Shown here: one piece after another, positions 53,576 to 62,218 of the stretch
How the letters are laid out: each line of letters opens with the position of its first letter
Numbering within the stretch: position 1 is the first letter of the stretch
From: Bacteroides fragilis NCTC 9343
GTDB lineage: Bacteria; Bacteroidota; Bacteroidia; Bacteroidales; Bacteroidaceae
Direction: 5' to 3'
DNA: 64,000 nt
Assembly (NCBI RefSeq): GCF_000025985.1
Contig: NC_003228.3
Span: 868,001-932,000 of the forward strand
The notes under the pieces: model-generated
What the model saw: only the letters and a program-made list of their open reading frames with translations
Databases searched by the model: none
What the model was told of the DNA's origin: nothing
Made by a program: the position numbers and the translations under genes

Positions 53576-55744
53576 ATGAAAGACATGCAAACAAAAATAG
53601 TAATGATAGGGATTCTACTTTCTACAGGTATAATGTTGAGGGCTCAGGACAATGGAGGGTGTGAGGATTGTCCGGCTTTTAATGCAGGAGGAAAAGTGGA
53701 AGTCCGTGGTGTAAAAGAGAGGATTATCGGAGATTTGTCGCAACCGGTCGCAGTTCGTGTAAGGACGCTGATTCAACAGATGACATTGGCAGAGAAGGTA
53801 GCTCAGTTGGTGAGCGAAAGTGATAGCATTCCGCGGTTGAATCTTCCTGCTTATAATTATTGGAATGAATGTCTTCACGGAGTGGCTCGTGCCGGTGAAG
53901 TGACAGTCTTTCCGCAAGCCATTAATCTGGCTTCTACCTGGGATACGGTGTTAGTCAAACGGGTGGCTTCTGCTATTTCTACGGAGGCACGGTTGAAATA
54001 TCTGGAGATAGGAAAAGGGCTCACTTACTGGTCGCCTACTATAAACATGGCGCGTGATCCACGCTGGGGAAGAAATGAAGAGACTTATGGTGAAGATCCG
54101 CATCTGACTTCGCGACTTGGAGTGGCTTTTGTTAAAGGCTTACAGGGGGATCATCCGACTTATCTGAAAACTGTCGCAACAATCAAACATTTTGTGGCCA
54201 ATAACGAAGAGAACAATCGTTTCTCCAGTTCTTCACAAATACCGACGAAACAGCTATATGAATATTATTTCCCCGCTTACGAGGCTTGTGTGAAAGAGGC
54301 AAACGCACAATCGGTAATGACAGCTTATAATGCTTTTAACGGAGTACCACCCAGCGGTTCGCATTGGTTACTCGATGATGTGCTGAGAAAAGAATGGGGA
54401 TTCGATGGATTTGTAGTTTCTGATTGCGGGGCTATTGGGGTGATGAATTGGCAGCACCGGGTGGTAAACTCGCTGGAGGAGGCAGCTGCTTTAGGAGTAA
54501 ACAGTGGTTGTGATCTGGAATGTGGTACTACTTATAAGGAAAAACTTGTTCAAGCGGTAGAACAAGGATTAATTTCAGAAGCTGCTATTGACCGGGCTTT
54601 GACAAGAGTATTAACGGCACGGTTTAAGTTGGGAGAGTTTGATCCGATGGAACTTGTCCCATATAATCATTATGATAAGAAACTATTGGCAGGAAAGAAA
54701 TTTGCAGAACTTGCTTATGAGGCTGCTGTTAAGTCGGTCGTGCTATTGAAAAACGATGCTTTGTTACCTTTAAATAAAGAAAAGATTAAATCTGTAGCCG
54801 TAGTAGGACCGTTTGCCGATTACAATTATTTGGGGGGATATAGCGGACAGCCTCCTTATTCGGTTAGCCTTTTGAAAGGAGTGAAGGAGCTGATAGGTAA
54901 AAAAGGGAAAGTCACTTATCTGAACGGAATGGGAACCTCTGCGGATTCTATAGCGCAAGTGGTAAAAGGGGCAGATATAGTACTTGTAGCTTTGGGTAGT
55001 GATGAAAAAATGGCACGAGAAAACCATGATATGCCTTCTATTTATTTACCGGAGGAACAAGAGAAGTTTCTAAAAAAGATTTATCAGGTGAATCCGAGAA
55101 TTGTATTGGTTTTCCACACGGGAAATCCGTTGACTTCCGAATGGGCGGATACACATATACTGGCTATTATGCAGGCTTGGTATCCGGGACAGGAAGCGGG
55201 TAGGGCTTTGGCCAATTTGCTGTTTGGAAATGAAAATCCGTCGGGTAAGTTGCCTATGACTATCTACAAAACCGAAGAACAGTTACCGGATATACTGGAT
55301 TTTGATATGTGGAAAGGGCGTACTTATCGTTATATGAAAGGGGAACCTTTATATGGTTTCGGCCATGGATTGAGTTATACATCTTTTGAGTTCGATAATA
55401 TACAAGGGAATGATACTTTGCAGCCGGATGCGATTTTACAATGTTCGGTCGAGTTATCCAATTCAGGTCAGTTAGCAGGAGAAGAAGTGGTTCAGGTCTA
55501 TGTTTCGAGGGAGAATACTCCTGTTTACACATATCCGTTGAAAAAATTAGTGGCATTTAAAAAAGTAAAACTTGCTTCAGGTGAGAAAAAGAAAGTGGAT
55601 TTTACTATAGCTCCCCGGGAGTTATCAGTTTGGGAAGATGGGAAATGGAGGATGCTTTCCGGAAAGTATACTTTGTTTATCGGTTCCGGACAACCGGGGT
55701 TGGCGAAAGGTATTACGAAAGGTTTTGAGGTTAAGATAAGGTAA
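53576..55744 (+). CDS. GH3-family exported glycosidase (beta-glucosidase/xylosidase type)
   Basis: The 722-residue enzyme has a signal peptide (ending LRAQ), the GH3 barrel with TIKHFVANNEEN and the nucleophile in GFVVSDCGA (Asp283), a C-terminal alpha/beta domain, and a fibronectin-III-like domain (GEEVVQVYVSRENTPVYTYP). It cleaves terminal beta-linked sugars in the periplasm. NYWNECLHGVARAG resembles beta-xylosidase-type GH3 enzymes, but the substrate is not certain. It shares a promoter element with the SusC/SusD operon downstream. Confidence 0.9.
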   Translation: MKDMQTKIVMIGILLSTGIMLRAQDNGGCEDCPAFNAGGKVEVRGVKERIIGDLSQPVAVRVRTLIQQMTLAEKVAQLVSESDSIPRLNLPAYNYWNECLHGVARAGEVTVFPQAINLASTWDTVLVKRVASAISTEARLKYLEIGKGLTYWSPTINMARDPRWGRNEETYGEDPHLTSRLGVAFVKGLQGDHPTYLKTVATIKHFVANNEENNRFSSSSQIPTKQLYEYYFPAYEACVKEANAQSVMTAYNAFNGVPPSGSHWLLDDVLRKEWGFDGFVVSDCGAIGVMNWQHRVVNSLEEAAALGVNSGCDLECGTTYKEKLVQAVEQGLISEAAIDRALTRVLTARFKLGEFDPMELVPYNHYDKKLLAGKKFAELAYEAAVKSVVLLKNDALLPLNKEKIKSVAVVGPFADYNYLGGYSGQPPYSVSLLKGVKELIGKKGKVTYLNGMGTSADSIAQVVKGADIVLVALGSDEKMARENHDMPSIYLPEEQEKFLKKIYQVNPRIVLVFHTGNPLTSEWADTHILAIMQAWYPGQEAGRALANLLFGNENPSGKLPMTIYKTEEQLPDILDFDMWKGRTYRYMKGEPLYGFGHGLSYTSFEFDNIQGNDTLQPDAILQCSVELSNSGQLAGEEVVQVYVSRENTPVYTYPLKKLVAFKKVKLASGEKKKVDFTIAPRELSVWEDGKWRMLSGKYTLFIGSGQPGLAKGITKGFEVKIR

Positions 55745-55862
55745 AGTTAGTTTTTACAGGTTCTGGGGTAGTAGTTGTTTTTTTAAGGAAAGATTGTTTG
55801 AAGGTGATTTCTGTATGTACTTGTTCTCTGATGTAGAGGGTGTGCTGATTGTATCAGTATCA

Positions 55863-55906
55863 GATAAAATAATACTGGATTGTTAATAATAACTGCACTA
55901 ATTTTA
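55863..55906 (+). promoter_or_regulatory. Distal susC promoter with activator-type element
   Basis: The same 18 bp, GATAAAATAATACTGGAT (55863-55880), is followed 36 bp from its start by TAATTTTA (55899-55906), a one-mismatch -7 box. The 118 bp from 55745 to 55862 hold nothing recognisable. The leader to the susC start would be about 210 nt. Confidence 0.7.
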
Positions 55907-56040
55907 CATTTGAGAAAGTTCCCCGATATTGGGATGAAATAAGTCTCAATTTCGTCTTTTAGATAAACTATGGTGGAATAACGGATGCATTAAAGGCAAA
56001 AAGCGAATAAAGAGTGTTTGTTTGAATTGCATAAGTGAAT

Positions 56041-56084
56041 GATAAAATCATATTTGTTTGTTCTGCCGGTTGACTCTATTTTTG
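56041..56084 (+). promoter_or_regulatory. Proximal susC promoter
   Basis: TTTG (56053-56056) and TATTTTTG (56077-56084) are 20 bp apart, a full Bacteroides promoter. GATAAAATCAT begins at 56041, again exactly 36 bp before the -7 box. Transcription would begin near 56091. Confidence 0.8.
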
Positions 56085-56124
56085 CATTATCACAAAATTA
56101 ATCATTTAAAATCAGTGTAATAGT

Positions 56125-59100
56125 ATGAAGAACATGATGTTGTTTCTGATGGCACTCTTAATGAGTGGCCATATGATGGCTCAGCAAACCATTGTTACAG
56201 GTGTAATTACCGATGCTAACGATGGATCTCCATTGATCGGAGCCAATGTTCTGGTTAAAGGTGCCGGAACCGGTTCTATTGCCAATGTGGACGGTAAGTA
56301 TAGTGTTAACGTCCCAAATGGTAAGAATGTATTGGTCTTTTCGTGTGTAGGTTATAAAGAACAGGAGATCACTTTAAAACCCGGACAAAAAGTGCTCAAT
56401 GTGACCATGAAAGAGGATACTGAACTACTGGATGAAGTAGTAGTTATAGGCTATGGCTCCATGAAGAAGAGTGACTTGACTGGTTCGGTCACCAGCATCA
56501 AAAGTGAAGATTTAATGAAAACAAACCCGATTAGTATTAATCAGGGACTCCAAGGGCGTATTGCAGGTGTGCAGGTTAACCAGAATGATGGTGCTCCCGG
56601 AGCCGGGGTAAGTATTCAGATTCGTGGTGCTAATTCATTCTCCACCTCTACCGAACCGCTTTATATCGTGGATGGTATTCCTTTTACCAGTAGTGGAATG
56701 CCGGGAACAGGCAAAGACGGTATGATGCAGACAGCCAATCCGCTTTCGACAATTAATCCGTCGGATATCGAATCTATTGAGATCTTGAAAGATGCCTCTG
56801 CCACAGCCATCTATGGATCGCGTGGTGCAAATGGTGTGGTATTGATTACTACCAAACGTGGTGCAAAAGGAAAAGATAATATCAGCTTCAGTGCTAATTT
56901 CGGAATATCGAAAGTAGTGAAGAAATTGGATATGTTGGATGGATATGCATATGCGATGTATAGGAATGAAGCAGCGCAGATGTTTAATGAATACGAGAAT
57001 GCGAATGAAGCAATTCCATATCCGGGTACTTCCAAAGTAGATCCCAGTACCGGTGAATCTGTTTATTCTCCTGGACCGGAGGACTATCGGAATGGTACAT
57101 ATCCTAGCGTAAATTGGCAGGATGAAGTATTTGAAACAGCATTTTCCCAGGAATACAATCTGAGCGTGAACGGTTCGAATGATAAAGGATATTATGCAAT
57201 CTCCGGTAATATTTTGGATCAGAGTGGTATCATTCATAACTCCGGATACAAACGTTATTCATTCCGTGCGAACTTGGCTCGTAAAGTACATGAATGGATT
57301 GAAATAGGTACGAATATGAGTTTTACCAATTCGCTGAATAAACTTGCTAAAACGAATTCTGTCAGTGACGGTATTATTCGTGGTGCTTTATTTTATCCGG
57401 CTACCGCTCCGCTGGATGATGAAACGAATAATGCCCAGTTGAACTGGTTCTCTTCTAATCCTTATGTATATACACGTGCTGCTAAAGATGAACTGACAAC
57501 GAATAGTTTCTTTTCTTCTTCATTTGTAGAGATCACTCCGTACAAAGATTTGAAGGTTCGTCAGAATGTTGGTTTCTCCTACAATATCAATGAACGTGAT
57601 GTGTATTACAACAGGGAAACAGTAGAAGGTAAAGATCCGACAAACGGATATGCTTCCAAGGCAGATAACTGGTCGAAAAACCTGGTACTTGAAACGATGG
57701 CAACTTATAATAAGACCTTTAATAGGAATCATTCGCTAAATGTAGTCGCAGCTTTCTCTTATGAAAGAGGGGATTATGGTAATAAGGCAATGGTAGCTAC
57801 CGGATTTCCGCAAGACTTGACAGAAGATTTTGATATGAGTGCTGCTGTGAATCCTCAGAAACCGACTAGCGGGCGAGGAATGACTTCTTTGGTTTCCTTT
57901 TTGGGACGTGCCAACTATAATCTGATGAATAAATATCTGTTTACTGCCTCTTTCCGCCGAGATGGTTCCAGTAAGTTTGCGCCTGGTAATAAATGGTCGA
58001 ACTTTGCTTCAGGGGCTATTGCCTGGAGAGCATCAGAAGAACAGTTTATTAAAGATCTGAATGTGTTTAGTAACCTGAAATTCCGTGCAAGTTATGGACA
58101 AACAGGTAATCAGGCGATTGGGGCATATGCTACCCGTGACTATCTGACTGTGGCCAATTATCCAATTAATGGTGCACTTGCCAGTGGATTTGCTAATCTG
58201 ACTTGGAGAGGACCGGCCAATCCGGACCTGAAGTGGGAAACTACCAGCCAGTATAATGTAGGAGTGGATATGGGTTTCTTCCAGAATAGAATTAATCTGA
58301 CTATTGATCTGTATTATAAGAAAACATCTGATTTGTTACAGAATATACAGATACCCCAAAGTACAGGTTTTTCAAATATGACGACAAATTTTGGTAACGT
58401 AACCAATAAAGGACTTGAAATTACGGGAAAATTTTATGCAATCACCGGAAAGAATCTCAATTGGGACTTTGATGCTAATATTTCTTTTAATCGTAATAAA
58501 ATCAGTGGTCTTCCGGGCGATCAGTTTGCTCAAGGATGGAGTAAGGCTGATAATGTGTTCTTACAGCGTAACGGAATGCCGATCGGAACCATTTATGGAT
58601 TTGTGGAAGACGGCTTTTATGATAATATAGCTGAGGTGAGAGCTGATCCGTTCTATGCAAAAGAGTCGGAGGCTGTATGTAAAGCAATGGTAGGTGAGGT
58701 AAAATATAAGGATTTTGATGGGGTAGCCGGTATTACGAATGCCGATCGTCAGGTAATTGGTGACACGAATCCGGACTTTACGTTTGGTATGACTCACAAT
58801 TTTACTTATAAGAATTTCTCTTTGAGTTTTTTCCTGCAAGGCTGTGTCGGAGGTGATATTTTTAATGCAAACTTGCTTGAAGTGACTATGAGTGGTATTG
58901 GTAATATTCCTCAGAATATATATGAATCCCGTTGGACACCCGAAAATCGGGAGAATGCCAAATGGCCGAAAGCTTATGCCGGCTATGGGAGAACAATGAA
59001 GTTGTCCGACCGCTATGTAGAAGATGGATCTTATCTGAGAATGAAGAACATTAATCTGGGCTATAAGTTTATTTCTCCATTCAAAGGAATCGAATCTATC

Positions 59101-59262
59101 AATCTGTTTGCTTCCGTTAGTAATGTATTTACCATTTCGGGATATAGTTGGTATGATCCGGATGTAAATTCTTTCGGAAGTGATGCTTCCCGTCGTGGTG
59201 TAGACTTATTCTCATATCCAAGCAGTCGCACCTTCTCATTTGGTTTACAATGTACATTCTGA
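56125..59262 (+). CDS. SusC-like TonB-dependent glycan importer
   Basis: The 1045-residue outer-membrane protein has a signal peptide (ending MMAQ), a carboxypeptidase-regulatory-like domain (VTGVITDANDGSPLIGANVL), a TonB-box-like region (LLDEVVVIGYG), a plug (IQIRGANSFSTSTEPLYIVD) and a barrel ending in Phe. There is no STN domain. SusC proteins import oligosaccharides with their SusD lid, encoded next. The promoter region has two copies of a shared activator element. Confidence 0.95.
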   Translation: MKNMMLFLMALLMSGHMMAQQTIVTGVITDANDGSPLIGANVLVKGAGTGSIANVDGKYSVNVPNGKNVLVFSCVGYKEQEITLKPGQKVLNVTMKEDTELLDEVVVIGYGSMKKSDLTGSVTSIKSEDLMKTNPISINQGLQGRIAGVQVNQNDGAPGAGVSIQIRGANSFSTSTEPLYIVDGIPFTSSGMPGTGKDGMMQTANPLSTINPSDIESIEILKDASATAIYGSRGANGVVLITTKRGAKGKDNISFSANFGISKVVKKLDMLDGYAYAMYRNEAAQMFNEYENANEAIPYPGTSKVDPSTGESVYSPGPEDYRNGTYPSVNWQDEVFETAFSQEYNLSVNGSNDKGYYAISGNILDQSGIIHNSGYKRYSFRANLARKVHEWIEIGTNMSFTNSLNKLAKTNSVSDGIIRGALFYPATAPLDDETNNAQLNWFSSNPYVYTRAAKDELTTNSFFSSSFVEITPYKDLKVRQNVGFSYNINERDVYYNRETVEGKDPTNGYASKADNWSKNLVLETMATYNKTFNRNHSLNVVAAFSYERGDYGNKAMVATGFPQDLTEDFDMSAAVNPQKPTSGRGMTSLVSFLGRANYNLMNKYLFTASFRRDGSSKFAPGNKWSNFASGAIAWRASEEQFIKDLNVFSNLKFRASYGQTGNQAIGAYATRDYLTVANYPINGALASGFANLTWRGPANPDLKWETTSQYNVGVDMGFFQNRINLTIDLYYKKTSDLLQNIQIPQSTGFSNMTTNFGNVTNKGLEITGKFYAITGKNLNWDFDANISFNRNKISGLPGDQFAQGWSKADNVFLQRNGMPIGTIYGFVEDGFYDNIAEVRADPFYAKESEAVCKAMVGEVKYKDFDGVAGITNADRQVIGDTNPDFTFGMTHNFTYKNFSLSFFLQGCVGGDIFNANLLEVTMSGIGNIPQNIYESRWTPENRENAKWPKAYAGYGRTMKLSDRYVEDGSYLRMKNINLGYKFISPFKGIESINLFASVSNVFTISGYSWYDPDVNSFGSDASRRGVDLFSYPSSRTFSFGLQCTF

Positions 59263-59287
59263 TGTTTAACTCAAATCAAGAAAAGTC

Positions 59288-60955
59288 ATGAAAAAAATAA
59301 TATTCAAATCGTTTTTATTGTTATGGACGGTCTTGTTGGCATGTTCATGCAATGATTTACTGGATGAAAAGGCCTATGATTTTGTGTCGCCTGAGCAGTT
59401 GGGCGACAGTGAAAGTGCAGCTTCTCAGCTCGTGACAGGAGCCTATAATACGGTGATCACCAGCTTTATTGCTCCGGGATCTTATCTTTACCTGACCAAT
59501 ATGGACTGTGACTACGCATCAGGAGCTTCATGGGCATTCGGTAATGTGGGAGCGGGAAACCCACAAGGTTTTTGGGGGATAGACCACATGTGGCAAGGTA
59601 GTTATACGTTAATCCACCGGGCAAATCTGGGTATATCCAAGATTTCGGCAATGAGTAATCTGAGCCAGGAGAGTAAACAGGATGCTTTAGCTCAACTCTG
59701 TTTCCTTAAAGCATGGGCTTATTTTAATTTGGTGAGAAATTACGGTCCTGTACCTATTTTCCGGAAATCCATTTCGGAAGGAGAAGCTATGAGTCAACCT
59801 CGTGCATCGGTTTCGGATGTATATGCACATATTATCGAATTGTTGGAACAGGCTGAAGGTATGTACTCAAAAGATGATGCAGGTTTCGTGGTGGGGCATG
59901 CTTCAAATGGAGCTGCTAAAGCATTGTTGGCGAAGGTATATGTTACTATGGCTTCCGGGGCGATGTCCGGTGTGCCTATCGTGGTTAAGGGAGGAAATCC
60001 GAATATATTTGAACCACAACCTATCACGCACATTGCAAAGACTGTTGCAGGTTATGAGTCTTTTGATCCGGCCAAGTATTATGCGTTGGCACGTGACAAA
60101 GCTTGGGAGGTGATAAACGAATATACCCTGTTTGATAATTATATGGACGTATGGGCCATAGGAAACCGTAATAAGGGAGAACACATCTGGATGGCACAGG
60201 CCATCAGCGGTGATAAGGACTTTGGAAACACGATCTGTCAGGATTATGTGGGCATTTTCAAAGAAGACGGTACGATGGAAGGTAACTGGTATGGTATGCG
60301 CGATCACTGGTATCTGCTTTTCGAAGAACAGGATAAGCGTATTGTCGATGGAGTTATTCATCGATATGCGTCGGATGGTATATCCAATGGTAAGGTTATC
60401 TATAACTATTATCCCCGTTGGTATGCAGATAAAGTGGAGAATAAGGAGGTATATGACAGTCAGGGCAATGCTTTTGATGGTACGGAAGTCTATCATGAAG
60501 GTCAGGGGTGGACATTGGCGAAGTTGACAAAATTTACTTTTGTTACAGACCGGAAACAAAAAAACAGTGATTTTCACTTTCCGTTACTCCGTTTGCCGGA
60601 TATCATGTTGATTTATGCTGAGGCTGTCAATGAATTGAATGGTGGGCCGGACGCTGAGGCCTATAATCAGGTGAACCGCATTCGTACGCGTGCACATGCC
60701 ACTCCGTTCTCCGGAATGAATCAGGATGAATTCCGTTCGGCTGTACTGGAAGAGCGTGCCCGCGAATTGGCCTATGAAGCTGACCGCCGTTATGATCTTT
60801 TCCGTTGGGGTATCTATCTGGATGTGATGAATGCCATCGATATGGATGAGCATAATGTGACTAAACGTCGTTTGGAACGAAATCTTCTTTATCCGATACC
60901 TACCAGTGAAGTGAACTCTAATGATAAGATTGATTCTAATAATCCGGGATGGTAA
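59288..60955 (+). CDS. SusD/RagB-family glycan-binding lipoprotein
   Basis: The 555-residue lipoprotein has a lipobox near LLACSCND, then helical TPR-type repeats (YNTVITSFIAPGSYLYLTN, KAWAYFNLVRNYGPVPIF) and the C-terminal SusD motif (LLRLPDIMLIYAEAVNEL, EERARELAYEADRRYDLFRW). It forms the lid of the SusC importer at the cell surface. It starts 25 bp after susC. Confidence 0.95.
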   Translation: MKKIIFKSFLLLWTVLLACSCNDLLDEKAYDFVSPEQLGDSESAASQLVTGAYNTVITSFIAPGSYLYLTNMDCDYASGASWAFGNVGAGNPQGFWGIDHMWQGSYTLIHRANLGISKISAMSNLSQESKQDALAQLCFLKAWAYFNLVRNYGPVPIFRKSISEGEAMSQPRASVSDVYAHIIELLEQAEGMYSKDDAGFVVGHASNGAAKALLAKVYVTMASGAMSGVPIVVKGGNPNIFEPQPITHIAKTVAGYESFDPAKYYALARDKAWEVINEYTLFDNYMDVWAIGNRNKGEHIWMAQAISGDKDFGNTICQDYVGIFKEDGTMEGNWYGMRDHWYLLFEEQDKRIVDGVIHRYASDGISNGKVIYNYYPRWYADKVENKEVYDSQGNAFDGTEVYHEGQGWTLAKLTKFTFVTDRKQKNSDFHFPLLRLPDIMLIYAEAVNELNGGPDAEAYNQVNRIRTRAHATPFSGMNQDEFRSAVLEERARELAYEADRRYDLFRWGIYLDVMNAIDMDEHNVTKRRLERNLLYPIPTSEVNSNDKIDSNNPGW

Positions 60956-60990
60956 TGAATACATTCGTAACATTTAAAATTGAAGATGCA

Positions 60991-62097
60991 ATGAAAACAT
61001 TTAGATATATTTTATTCGTGTGGGTGATGCTGGGCTGTGGGCTTTTTGCATCATGTGAGGACGATGAAGTGGAATATGCTCCTTTGGCGGTTACAAGGGT
61101 ATCTACCGTACTTGACCGTGAGCAGGGCATTGATCAGGCTAATCTTGCACAGTACATCATAGTGCAAGGTACGGGACTGAATGCTGTTAATTCAATTCTG
61201 GTGAATGATGTGCAGGTTGATTTGAAAGACGCATACATCACTTCCGGAGAAATTACTTTTCCGATTCCAAGAGTGATTCCGGGAGAAATAAATAATCTGA
61301 TAACTTTAGGGAGTGGAAATTCTACAGTGACAGCTCCGATATCAGTGTTTATCCCCGAATTGGAAGTGAATGGAATGTTCAATGAATTTACACCGGCCGG
61401 TGATACAATGAAAGTAGTCGGCGATTATTTCGATCTTTATGAGATAACGACCGAATCGGGACAACTGTTCTTTGGTGGTAAAGAAGTGAAAATTACAAAA
61501 TCAACGGGCAACAGCTTGAGTTTTGTATTGCCGGAAGATGCTGTAATGGGATCAAAAATTAAATTAGTCAGTCCGGTTTGTGGAGAGGTAACGGTTCCAG
61601 GTAAATATATGGAAAAAGGCAACATGCTGTGTGACTTTGATCCGTTTACCGGTTGGGGAGGTAGTAAATATGTGATAGATGGTCCTGTGCCTGCTCCGTA
61701 CAGTGGATACTTCTCCCGTTTCAAGATCAATAAAGGGGATGCGAACGATTGGGACTGGAACGAGGTGACTACTATTGCACAGTGTGCTGTCGAATATTCT
61801 CCGGAGGTTATTGCCGATCAAAATAAATATTTGCTGAAGTTTGAAGTAAATACAATCAAACCATTGACTAAAAGGCAGATTCGTTTCTATTTTTCACAGA
61901 TCAATTACGATTGGGAACCTTTTGCATCGGGACTTGCTCTGAATACAAATGGAGAATGGAAAACCGTTTCTATTGATCTGGGAGAGATGTGGAAAGGAGA
62001 TATTCCTAATGATGGAGTCCTGCAGATTATGGGTAATAGTTGGGCGGAAGATACGGATATCTGTTTTGATAATTTCCGTATCGTTCCCAAAGATTAA
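60991..62097 (+). CDS. Surface glycan-binding lipoprotein with IPT/TIG-like domains
   Basis: From the ATG at 60991 the product is 368 residues with a lipobox GLFASC. Two or three Ig-like (IPT/TIG) domains (YIIVQGTGLNAVNSILVNDV, then TMKVVGDYFDLYEI) precede a C-terminal carbohydrate-binding-like domain (CDFDPFTGWGGSKYV, ending CFDNFRIVPKD). It should be the surface glycan-binding protein of the locus. An upstream frame from 60949 overlaps susD by 7 bp and hides the signal peptide, so it was not used. Confidence 0.88.
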   Translation: MKTFRYILFVWVMLGCGLFASCEDDEVEYAPLAVTRVSTVLDREQGIDQANLAQYIIVQGTGLNAVNSILVNDVQVDLKDAYITSGEITFPIPRVIPGEINNLITLGSGNSTVTAPISVFIPELEVNGMFNEFTPAGDTMKVVGDYFDLYEITTESGQLFFGGKEVKITKSTGNSLSFVLPEDAVMGSKIKLVSPVCGEVTVPGKYMEKGNMLCDFDPFTGWGGSKYVIDGPVPAPYSGYFSRFKINKGDANDWDWNEVTTIAQCAVEYSPEVIADQNKYLLKFEVNTIKPLTKRQIRFYFSQINYDWEPFASGLALNTNGEWKTVSIDLGEMWKGDIPNDGVLQIMGNSWAEDTDICFDNFRIVPKD

Positions 62098-62112
62098 GGT
62101 GTGCTTAGCAAA

Positions 62113-62188
62113 AAGCAGATTATAATCTGCTTGATGTAGGGTAGAGTTGGTAAAAGAGGGAAGTTTTTATGGAACTATCCCTCTTTTT
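62113..62188 (+). terminator. Palindrome and terminator between the SGBP and hydrolase genes
   Basis: AAGCAGATTATAATCTGCTT (62113-62132) is a perfect 20-bp palindrome without a T-run. AAAAGAGGGA (62152-62161) pairs with TCCCTCTTTT (62178-62187) and runs into further T. The second is a good intrinsic terminator and probably lowers transcription of the gene at 62219. Confidence 0.75.
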
Positions 62189-62218
62189 AACTCAGCTTGC
62201 AATATAAATCTAACAAAA

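Noticed and set aside
56635..57237. 200-residue minus-strand ORF inside susC
   Set aside because: Antisense shadow of the SusC-like gene with cysteine- and isoleucine-rich composition and no family pattern.
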